Source of the DNA: Verrucomicrobiota bacterium
Lineage (GTDB): Bacteria; Verrucomicrobiota; Verrucomicrobiia; Opitutales; Opitutaceae
Length of the DNA stretch: 64,000 nt
Direction: 5' to 3'
NCBI GenBank assembly: GCA_028293545.1
Contig: JAQGOP010000018.1
Coordinates: 1 to 64,000 of the forward strand
This document shows positions 42,754 to 54,651 of this stretch, in pieces; within the stretch, counting starts at the first letter, position 1; each line of letters begins with the position of its first letter. The translations under genes were made by a program, and so were the position numbers. A model generated the notes under the pieces. That model did no database searches. It was not told the origin of the DNA and was given only the letters and a program-made list of their open reading frames with translations.

Positions 42754-44088
42754 ATGCCCGCTAGTGGAATCAAGCCCCGTCGACCGCCGTTCAAGGCGTA
42801 TGCGCCCTATGTCGCGCGCATTCAAGATTTGATGGCCGCGCCAGGCACAACACCACAGTGGGATGCGGCGGCCGATGCCGCTTTGGACGGCCAGGCAGGG
42901 GCTGAGCTTAGGCAGCTCGTGGGGCTTGCGACTCGCCGCCGGTTTGGCGCGTTCTTTACCGGGACATCGTTGAGCGCCCGCTTGCTCAAGAACTCACAGT
43001 CGTCAGGCATCGCCTATGACCCGACCTGCGGGATGGGTGATCTCCTGGTCGCCGCAGCGCGCAAATTACCGCTCGGCTGCAACCTCACGCAAACCCTCGC
43101 TCTGTGGGGGAAGAATCTGGCCGGCACGGACCTCCATCGCGAATTCATCGCCGGAACCAAAACCCGGCTCGTGCTCCTTGCGCGGCAGCGCCACGGATTG
43201 GCCAGCGGCTACCCGGTTAACACCGTGGAGAATCTATTCCCCCTGATCCGCGTGGGGAATGGGCTGCGGGCCCAAGAACAGTTCCGGAGAGCGGACCGGC
43301 TCCTCATGAACCCGCCCTTCGGCCAAAAAAGAGCCGCGAAAGGCTGTACGTGGGCCAGTGGAACGGTGTCCCGCGCGGCAGAATTCATCGTCAACGCCCT
43401 GGAGAAGGTGCGACCCGGTGCTGAGCTGCTCGCCATTCTCCCCGATGTGCTGCGGTCGGGCAGTTTTTCCGCAAGGTGGCGCGAGAAGATCAGCGATCTC
43501 GCAGAGGTGCATATCGTTCGTGCCTGCGGCCTGTTCGACGAGAGTGCCGATGTAGATGTTTTCCTGTTGCGGCTCGTGCGCCGGGCCAAGGGGGTATCGG
43601 TTCAGCGGAAGCGCTGGCCGTACACGCGCCACGCAGGGGCCTCGCGGCTCAGCGACCATTTCACCGTCAGCGTCGGGCGTGTGGTGCCGCACCGTGATCC
43701 GGAGACGGGCGCGTCCTACGCCTATATTCATCCCCGCGGCGTCCCGGCTTGGAAAACCATGCGCCAGTTTGCGGAGAGCCGCCGGCACGAGGGCGAGGCG
43801 TTCCAAGCCCCGTTTGTCGTGATCCGCCGCACCTCGCGGCCCGAGCATCCCCATCGAGCCACGGGCAGCGTGATCGGCGGGCGGCAGAAAATCCTCGTCG
43901 AAAATCACCTGCTGGTCTGCGCGCCCAATGATGGCACGGTGCGGACATGTCGCAAACTGCTGCGGCAACTCAAGACCGTGAAAGTGAACCAAGTTCTGAA
44001 CCGGCGTATCCGCTGCCGCCATCTTACAGTGACAGCGGTGAAAGGGATTCCTTTTTCAGCCGGCGGCCGGCGGAGGAAAAAGAAATGA
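42754..44088 (+). CDS. HsdM/Eco57I-like N6-adenine DNA methyltransferase
   Basis: Motif I DPTCGMGDLL, motif IV LLMNPPFGQ. Confidence 0.85.
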   Translation: MPASGIKPRRPPFKAYAPYVARIQDLMAAPGTTPQWDAAADAALDGQAGAELRQLVGLATRRRFGAFFTGTSLSARLLKNSQSSGIAYDPTCGMGDLLVAAARKLPLGCNLTQTLALWGKNLAGTDLHREFIAGTKTRLVLLARQRHGLASGYPVNTVENLFPLIRVGNGLRAQEQFRRADRLLMNPPFGQKRAAKGCTWASGTVSRAAEFIVNALEKVRPGAELLAILPDVLRSGSFSARWREKISDLAEVHIVRACGLFDESADVDVFLLRLVRRAKGVSVQRKRWPYTRHAGASRLSDHFTVSVGRVVPHRDPETGASYAYIHPRGVPAWKTMRQFAESRRHEGEAFQAPFVVIRRTSRPEHPHRATGSVIGGRQKILVENHLLVCAPNDGTVRTCRKLLRQLKTVKVNQVLNRRIRCRHLTVTAVKGIPFSAGGRRRKKK

Positions 44089-46439
44089 GCGAGGGCGAAA
44101 CCCAGCCGGCTGGAAAGGAAGGCATCAATCCGTCCGGACGCACGCTGCTCGGCAACACGGCGTTCTCCGTGAGCGCGCGGGTCGCCCTCCAACTCGGACG
44201 GGAGAGCATTTCCAGCTCAGTTACCGCGATTTTGGAACTGGTGAAGAACGCCTACGACGCGGATGCCGATGTCGTGCGCATCCGCTTTGGCAATCTCAAG
44301 GTCGGTCCCGCCTCGATGGTGGTGGAGGACGACGGCAAGGGAATGACGGCCGAAGACCTGCAGAAAAACTGGATGGTGATCGGCACCTCTAACAAGCTTG
44401 TCGCCCGACGCTCCGTGGGGCGAAACCGCGTGCTGACTGGCGAGAAAGGCCTGGGCCGACTCGGTCTCGACCGTTTGTGCCGGCGCACGCGGGTGCAAAG
44501 CCTCCAGGAGGGAGGTCCCGGCGTTGAACTAGATGTCGATTGGACGAAATACGAAGTGGCCAAGTCCCGGCTCGAGGAGATCGCGCATCCTTTCTACAAG
44601 ATTGACGGCCTCGGTGCCGACCCGATCACCGGGGAATCGCGCGATTTCCCGCACGGCACGCGGCTGGTCCTGGAGAATCTCACCGATCCGTGGAACGAGG
44701 CGGCCGTGGCCGAGCTGCATGGCGAACTCTCGCTCCTCATCTCGCCGTTCCACGGGAAGAATGACTTCCGCGTGGAGCTGGAGACAGGCGGGGCATATCC
44801 GCAATACGACGGCGTGGTGCAGCCGGATGCCGTCATCCTGCAGAAAGCCTATTGGCGCATCGTGGCGACCATTGATGAACACGGTGTGGTCGACCGCCGC
44901 ATGGATTCGCGGCAGCATGACCGCGTCTTCCATCCTCCGGCGGTGCCATGGGCGGACTTCGCGAAATACGAAGGGGACGAGCCGAAGTGCGGTCCTCTCA
45001 AGTTCGAATTTTTCTTTTTCAATCGCGGTGAATGGGATTCGGAGACGCAGACGATTTCGCTCACCCAGCTCGGCGAGTTCCTCAAGAGCAACCAGGGCGT
45101 GCGAATCTATCGCGATGGTTTTCGCGTCAAGCCCTACGGCGAGCCGTCGGGGGAAGGGGACTGGCTCCGACTCGGCTACCGCCGCACCATCAATCCCGAG
45201 GGTGTCAAACAGGGCACCAACTGGAAGCTGGGCTATAATCAGGTGGTCGGCGCGGTCTTTCTGGAGCGGGAGCGCAACACGGCGCTCATCGACCAGACGA
45301 ACCGCGAGGGACTCGTGGTGGGCGAACCGTTCCGCCATCTCTATATATTCGCCGACAAGATCATCCAGTTTTTCGAGAAGAATCACCAAAAGTTCGAAAA
45401 AGAGCGTGCGGCTATCGAAAAAGCCAAGGCACCGACCGAGGCCGACCAGGATGCGGCCGCCGCCGCGTCGTCGGCCGAGAAGGCCTTACGCGAGCTCACG
45501 GAACTGGCGCAGCGCTTCGAGCAACTTACCACGCCACCGCCGGCAGGAGCCCCGCCGCCGCCGGCGCCTGGCACCATCGGCCGGACTTTGGAGCAGGCCA
45601 ACGCCGCGCTGGGCCAGGCGGTGCGCACACTGGAGCAAAAGGCCCGCACCGAGACGGACCGTCGGGAGCAGGTAGAGCGCGAGAAGAACACCCTTGCGAA
45701 CCTTGCCTCGCTCGGAATTCTTTCCGCGTGTTTCGGCCACGAAACCTCCGGCTGGTCCAACACCGTGCAGGTGCACGCCCTGTGGCTGACTCGAAACCTC
45801 AAGAGCCAGCTCTACATGGTGAATCCGGAGGTGGAGGGGAAAGTTTTGGAAATCCTCGGTCACCTCGGGACGGACGCCCGCAAGCTGAGCACATTTGCCT
45901 CGTTTGCACTCGGCAACGTGCGGCCCGACAAACGCCGCCAGCGGACTTTCTGCGTCAAGACCCTGGCCCTCTCGGTTTTCAAGGCGTTCGAGGATTCCCT
46001 GCAGCACCAGAAGCAGATCACGACCGACCTGACGCAGCTGCCCGCGCACACGTGCATGATCCACGCCTATCGCATCGACTGGGAGAGCATCTTCGCCAAC
46101 CTGATTACGAATTCCATGTGGGCGCTCACGCGGCAGCAGGCGGCCCGGAAGATCGGATTTTCCATCGTGGCTGAACCCGACAAACTCACCCTGACCTTCG
46201 AGGACAGCGGCCCCGGGCTGGAGGCCGGCACCGAGGAGCAGGTGTTTGAGGCCGGCTTTTCGACCAAGCGAAACAACAAGGGCGAGCAGGAAGGCACCGG
46301 CATGGGCCTCTTCATCGTGAAGTCCTTCGTCGTCGATAACAGCGGCGGCACCATCCGCGCCATCGCCAAAGGCGGACTTGGCGGCGCGACATTCATCATC
46401 ACCGTGCCCCGGGCCGAAGAGCCCGCCAATGCCCCATGA
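44085..46439 (+). CDS. Dual-GHKL protein: N-terminal Hsp90/MORC-like ATPase plus C-terminal histidine-kinase module
   Basis: N-terminal ILELVKNAYDADADVVRI, VVEDDGKGM, GEKGLGRLG. C-terminal SACFGHETSGW (H box), FANLITNSMWAL (N box), FEDSGPGLE, GTGMGLFIVK. Confidence 0.88.
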   Translation: MSEGETQPAGKEGINPSGRTLLGNTAFSVSARVALQLGRESISSSVTAILELVKNAYDADADVVRIRFGNLKVGPASMVVEDDGKGMTAEDLQKNWMVIGTSNKLVARRSVGRNRVLTGEKGLGRLGLDRLCRRTRVQSLQEGGPGVELDVDWTKYEVAKSRLEEIAHPFYKIDGLGADPITGESRDFPHGTRLVLENLTDPWNEAAVAELHGELSLLISPFHGKNDFRVELETGGAYPQYDGVVQPDAVILQKAYWRIVATIDEHGVVDRRMDSRQHDRVFHPPAVPWADFAKYEGDEPKCGPLKFEFFFFNRGEWDSETQTISLTQLGEFLKSNQGVRIYRDGFRVKPYGEPSGEGDWLRLGYRRTINPEGVKQGTNWKLGYNQVVGAVFLERERNTALIDQTNREGLVVGEPFRHLYIFADKIIQFFEKNHQKFEKERAAIEKAKAPTEADQDAAAAASSAEKALRELTELAQRFEQLTTPPPAGAPPPPAPGTIGRTLEQANAALGQAVRTLEQKARTETDRREQVEREKNTLANLASLGILSACFGHETSGWSNTVQVHALWLTRNLKSQLYMVNPEVEGKVLEILGHLGTDARKLSTFASFALGNVRPDKRRQRTFCVKTLALSVFKAFEDSLQHQKQITTDLTQLPAHTCMIHAYRIDWESIFANLITNSMWALTRQQAARKIGFSIVAEPDKLTLTFEDSGPGLEAGTEEQVFEAGFSTKRNNKGEQEGTGMGLFIVKSFVVDNSGGTIRAIAKGGLGGATFIITVPRAEEPANAP

Positions 46440-47074
46440 CAACGCATACCATGCTGCTGGTGGACGAGAACGAGCAACAGCGCCATGCCTACGGCCTGGT
46501 GCTCAACGAGCTTTTCCACGGGACGGGGGTTGTGGTCAAACCGATCGTGCCGCTGCCCCAGCCGGTGGACTATAACGTCCTGGTGGCCGGCGAGAACGTC
46601 TCGGCGTTGATCCTCGACCAGAAAATGGAGGACGGCAGCGTCGGCTACACCGGCACGCAGCTCTCGACGTTCGTGCGCGGCGTGGTGCCGAAGCTGCCGA
46701 TCTTCATCCTCTCCAACTACACGGAGGAAAAGGAGCTTTTCGAAGCGGGTGAAAGCGATGTCGAATACATCATCGACAAGAAGCACCTCAACGATCCCAC
46801 GTCGCGGGAGGCGCAAATTTTCAAAGCCCGGGTGTTGCGGCGCCTCAACGTCTTCGCCGACGTCCTGGCGGAGCGCGCCCAGCGCTACCACGACCTGCTC
46901 GTGAGAAGCCTCACCGCCCGCCTGAGCGCGGACGAGGAAAAGGAACTTGGCCTGCTTGACGTGGAACGGGCCGTGCCGCAGCAGGCGGCCGAGATTGTGG
47001 ACATCAAGACGCTGGACACGGCGATCGCGGATATTCGCAAGCGGCTGGAATCGGACGGGCCGGCGAAGCCATGA
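46436..47074 (+). CDS. Stand-alone response-regulator receiver-like protein
   Basis: LLVDENEQQRHAYGLVL, ALILDQKMEDGSVG, PIFILSNY, YIIDKKHL; helical C-terminal tail. Confidence 0.78.
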   Translation: MTTHTMLLVDENEQQRHAYGLVLNELFHGTGVVVKPIVPLPQPVDYNVLVAGENVSALILDQKMEDGSVGYTGTQLSTFVRGVVPKLPIFILSNYTEEKELFEAGESDVEYIIDKKHLNDPTSREAQIFKARVLRRLNVFADVLAERAQRYHDLLVRSLTARLSADEEKELGLLDVERAVPQQAAEIVDIKTLDTAIADIRKRLESDGPAKP

Positions 47075-47757
47075 GCAAGGTCTCCGAATTCTTCGGCCCG
47101 CTCAAGCGGCGCCCGAAATACACCACGAAGCCAGACGGCACATTCTACTCCTTCACGTATTTCCGGGAGAATTTCCGCGCGGAGATCGTCGAGGATTGCC
47201 AATACCGGTGCGTGTATTGCGATTGCCACGAGGCCGAGATGGGCGGCAACGAAGTAATGGAGCTCGACCACTTCCGACCCTGGTCCCGCCCGGAATTCGC
47301 GGGACTGAAAAATGACCCCAATAATTTAAATCACGGCTGCCCGCGGTGCAACCGCCTCAAGGGGCCGCATTGGCCGTCGACCAAGGCCGGGTCGCCCCAC
47401 GACAGCAAGGTAGGGTTTGTCGATCCGTTCAACGAGAAGCGCGCGGACTATTTCAGCGTGAACGACGACGGCACGCTCGTCTGCCGTCAGGATCCCGGCC
47501 GTTACATCGCCGACCTGCTCCAGCTTCATCGGCCGCTTTTGCAGCGCCTCCGGCTGCGACGCGTGTTGCGACGTGCGGTCAACACCTACATAGCGAAGAT
47601 GCTCCCGGAGATCGAGGCCGCCAAGGCGGGTGGGGGCACGCTGACCCGCGAGCAGCTCGCCGCGGAATGGCTGAAGCTGAAAGACTATCAGCGGCTCCTT
47701 GATCTTTGTGACGCACCGCTCAAGGAGCTCAAAACGCTCCTGAGTGCAGCTGCATAG
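47071..47757 (+). CDS. HNH endonuclease
   Basis: CQYRCVYCDC...VMELDHFRPWSR...NLNHGCPRCNRLKG, a zinc-knuckle HNH. Confidence 0.9.
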   Translation: MSKVSEFFGPLKRRPKYTTKPDGTFYSFTYFRENFRAEIVEDCQYRCVYCDCHEAEMGGNEVMELDHFRPWSRPEFAGLKNDPNNLNHGCPRCNRLKGPHWPSTKAGSPHDSKVGFVDPFNEKRADYFSVNDDGTLVCRQDPGRYIADLLQLHRPLLQRLRLRRVLRRAVNTYIAKMLPEIEAAKAGGGTLTREQLAAEWLKLKDYQRLLDLCDAPLKELKTLLSAAA

Positions 47758-47958
47758 TTCCGTACCCGGCGAGCGGCATGACCAAGTTCCGCGTATACCG
47801 TGCGCTCAGTAGTCCTCGCGTGAATAACGCTGAGGTCGCTCCGCCCGTTATCGGCGATGACGTTCCGGTCCCCGCTACACCTAGAAAAAGGAAGGAGTCT
47901 GAATCGAGCGGATAGAGAAAAGTATTCTGACGTCCCGCTGCGGTCGCAGGGGTGGTGG

Positions 47959-48618
47959 CTAAATTGGATCCCGACGAGAACGCTCAATGCGCGCGAGGAT
48001 TTTTTGCATCGGCAGAAAATCTCGAATTAGATAGCGACCGAAATCTCCCAATAGGTCGTCGCCGCAAATTCGTTCCAGCGTGGCGTCTGGATTCTGAAGC
48101 AAGCGCCTTGCAACGATTGCTGTGGGCGGCGTTGCTTCGCCTTGTGCTAGAATCACTGCCCGCTGCATATCGAGAACAGCCGGTGCCAAGAGTTCGGCCA
48201 TCGTTTCTTCGCGAAGCAGCCGGCGTTTCAGGTATACTCGTGAAATCCGGATTAGAATCCGCTCGCATTTATTACTCACGGAAAAGTCGCCAATGAAAAC
48301 CTCGCTGCGCCACTTTCCATCTCCCTTGAGCCACTTGCCGTACCGGGCTGCGTGGTTGGCTAGTTCTGAACCGAGCCAGCTTTGAGCAGACAATTGCTTT
48401 GGCCGTACCCACATGAAATCTAGGCGACGTGTTTTCAACCTCTTGCCGTCTCCGATAAATATTAGGTCGAGGTCGGAGTACGGACCAATGGAACCATCTG
48501 CTCCGCTTCCAATTGCGATCACCTCAGAAGCTTGACGGATTGCTAGGTCGAAGACCGCGACATGCTCAGGTTCAGTTGAGGCTACGAACGCCCGTAAAAT
48601 TGAAATATCCGAATTCAT
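47959..48618 (-). CDS. MNT-like nucleotidyltransferase
   Basis: IGSGADGSIGPYSDLDLIFIG and downstream RLDFMWV (third Asp). Confidence 0.75.
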   Translation of the reverse strand: MNSDISILRAFVASTEPEHVAVFDLAIRQASEVIAIGSGADGSIGPYSDLDLIFIGDGKRLKTRRLDFMWVRPKQLSAQSWLGSELANHAARYGKWLKGDGKWRSEVFIGDFSVSNKCERILIRISRVYLKRRLLREETMAELLAPAVLDMQRAVILAQGEATPPTAIVARRLLQNPDATLERICGDDLLGDFGRYLIRDFLPMQKILARIERSRRDPI

Positions 48619-49019
48619 TCGGCGAGAAGCGCTGGCAGTTGTTCGTCCAAGAAGGTGGAAAAAGAGTCTTCGAAATCGGGGACGAGTTCGAGCAGCTCTT
48701 CAGCTTCCTCGTCTTCAAATGGATCACCGGAGCTGCCAGCGGAAAGCTCCTCCATGTTTTTCACAAGATCGATCAAGTCGTCGAGATTTACTCCTTCATC
48801 TTCGTTCAGCGCAGTCAGAACCGGAGTGAGATGGGGACCCCATTTTTTCTTTGGATCGCGCTCGACCGATATCGGCTCACGAAACTTCATGTCGGCGAGA
48901 AGATCCGCGACAGTAGACCAGCGTGTGTCTAGGTCAGAAATGTCTCCGTATTGGATCTGAGAAATAATGGCGTACATCGAGTTGTTGAGCCTTTCGATAA
49001 TCTTTGCGCGCTCGCTCAT
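48615..49019 (-). CDS. Acidic hypothetical protein
   Basis: Asp/Glu-rich ORF with ATGA overlaps to both neighbours. Confidence 0.65.
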   Translation of the reverse strand: MSERAKIIERLNNSMYAIISQIQYGDISDLDTRWSTVADLLADMKFREPISVERDPKKKWGPHLTPVLTALNEDEGVNLDDLIDLVKNMEELSAGSSGDPFEDEEAEELLELVPDFEDSFSTFLDEQLPALLAE

Positions 49020-49720
49020 TGGATTTCCTCTTCCTGCTTCGGTTTGGAAACATCTACTCGAACCGGGACAACCTTGGTTTTGTGTATGCCGACATTTACT
49101 GAGCGATCGACACTGACTTGGTTGATGACAGTGGTTGATTGATTTTTCTCCGGCTCAGGTCGCTGCCGTGATAGATGAAGGTAACCTAGGGCAATAAATC
49201 CGATAATCGTCAGCCCGTATTGAATTAAATAGAGACTGTTGAGTTTGAGCCTGAACATGTGCCGAATCTTATCCCAATATGACGTGCGCGCTGCCTGCTG
49301 CATCGTCGCGGCAATACGCGGACTCGTAAGCAGTTTTTCTCTTGCCTGTTTCTTAATCGCTTCGAGGCGGCGTGCCGGCCATTCGTCGTGGGGATTCACT
49401 GACGAATCGATATACTTCTCCAAAATGAACGCGCGGTCGCGCAGGCCCTTGCTGATAAATTCCTGCTCCTGCTCAAGGCCGTGGAAGATAAAGATTGTGC
49501 CGAGCACCATCACCAAGGCCAAGGTCAGGGCGACGTAAATAACCGTCGTCGATGCGCCGTCGGGGATTTTCCCGGTAAAGAGCCCCGCAAGAACTGCTGT
49601 TTGAAGAGTGAGCGACCATCCGCGCACCCGGAACTTGAATTCACCGATGCTATCGATCTTCTTTTGAATCTGCTCGTACTCTGCTCGCGCAACATCAAGC
49701 AGGGTTGTGTCGGTGCTCAT
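49016..49720 (-). CDS. Membrane protein with ~3 predicted TM helices and a charged C-terminal tail
   Basis: SLTLQTAVLAGLF, VIYVALTLALVMVLGTIFIF, LYLIQYGLTIIGFIALGYL. Confidence 0.7.
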   Translation of the reverse strand: MSTDTTLLDVARAEYEQIQKKIDSIGEFKFRVRGWSLTLQTAVLAGLFTGKIPDGASTTVIYVALTLALVMVLGTIFIFHGLEQEQEFISKGLRDRAFILEKYIDSSVNPHDEWPARRLEAIKKQAREKLLTSPRIAATMQQAARTSYWDKIRHMFRLKLNSLYLIQYGLTIIGFIALGYLHLSRQRPEPEKNQSTTVINQVSVDRSVNVGIHKTKVVPVRVDVSKPKQEEEIQ

Positions 49721-50077
49721 TGGGATGATCGCAAGTGTTGGATCATGAATCCCACGCCCGATGAAGCAATCTTATCGGGAAGTCGGTTGACCGCTCCTAT
49801 CCAACAAATGCATCAAGCTGCCGAATTACGTTCAGATGCTTGAAAAAAAAGGCAGCTCTTTTCGCGTTCGGATTCGAAGCTGCCGCGGAAGCCATCGGAA
49901 AGTTGCTTGCTGCGATATTCGCCGAAAGGGATCGAGTGCGTCCATTTTAACTCAGGATTCCGTCGAAATTTCTTCAACTTGCTCCGACGATTTTATACCC
50001 GGCCACTTATACCCACCCTTGCCAAACTAGGCGTTTTCCCAGAAATCGCGGCGAACATCCGGAATGCGTTTTCGCTC

Positions 50078-50182
50078 TAGGAAACGTCGGCGAACAATGT
50101 TTCGAACATCCACGAAAATGCTTGTTCGGTCACCTCGAAGTACTGCTGCATCATCGGCGTGAGTTTCGTATCCGGGCTCATT
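50078..50182 (-). pseudogene. Orphan MutS N-terminal fragment MSPDTKLTPMMQQYFEVTEQAFSWMFETLFADVS*
   Basis: Matches the start of the in-window MutS (MTPMMAQYFEV) and then stops. Confidence 0.75.
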
Positions 50183-50244
50183 GGGCCGGAAAACGCTCAC
50201 GGAATGCGGGCGAGGCGCAAAGGAAAAATCAGTTCACGCGTGAA

Positions 50245-50500
50245 GTAGCGCAGGCGGCCCGCCTGCCTGGGGGATCGAACCTCAATCCATTTGAACAGAA
50301 GGCAACCAAGGTAACGAAGAGATTCAGGTTCGCGAAACCGATCGTGCCATCGACGACGTGGTATCGAGAGTTCTCAAAACCTTTTCGTGAAGGGCCACGA
50401 AGGACTTCGCCGATCAGAACCGCTTCGTTACCTTCGTTGCCTTCTGTTCAAAAAGGAGTGGATGGCCCGATCTCCGGAGCAGGCGGGCGGCCTGCGCTAC
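50245..50500. repeat. Large composite inverted repeat (family-A REP plus GAACAGAAGGCAAC..AAGGTAACGAAG arms)
   Basis: Arms of ~80 nt in inverted orientation around a ~100-nt centre; boundaries +/- a few nt. Confidence 0.75.
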
Positions 50501-50542
50501 TTCGGACATTGCCCGGCGCGTTTTTGCGTGCGACAAGGCGCG

Positions 50543-54459
<3,917 letters not shown>

Positions 54460-54470
54460 GGATCGGAAAA

Positions 54471-54651
54471 GTAGCGCAGGCGGCCCGCCTGCTCCGGAAG
54501 TAGCGAGTAGTGAGTAGCGGGTAGCGAGTAGACGGACCCGGATCCGGACTTTCCGGGGAGCCGTGCACCGTTACCGTAGGGGGATCCGCTACTCGCTACT
54601 CACTACGCGCTACTCGCTACTTCGCAGAAGCAGGCGGGCCGCCTGCGCTAC
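54471..54651. repeat. Nested inverted repeat: family-A REPs enclosing GTAGCGAGTAGTGAGTAG / CTACTCGCTACTCACTAC arrays
   Basis: Left arm 54471-54532, right arm ~54588-54651, inverted. Confidence 0.85.

Larger units (their letters stand above)
42353..50130. mobile_element. Accessory/defence-like island between two copies of the mutS 5' end
   Basis: TCACCTCGAAGTA core at 42340-42352 and 50131-50143, both followed by a related TPMMxQYFEV-coding sequence. Atypical genes in two operons. No integrase seen. Confidence 0.65.

Noticed and set aside
42394-50130. Prophage interpretation of the mutS island
   Set aside because: No capsid, terminase, portal, tail or integrase genes among the ORFs.
54494-54620. 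CRISPR or VNTR made of GTAGCGAGTAG
   Set aside because: No unique spacers; the two halves are inverted rather than tandem, so it is better described as a nested inverted repeat.
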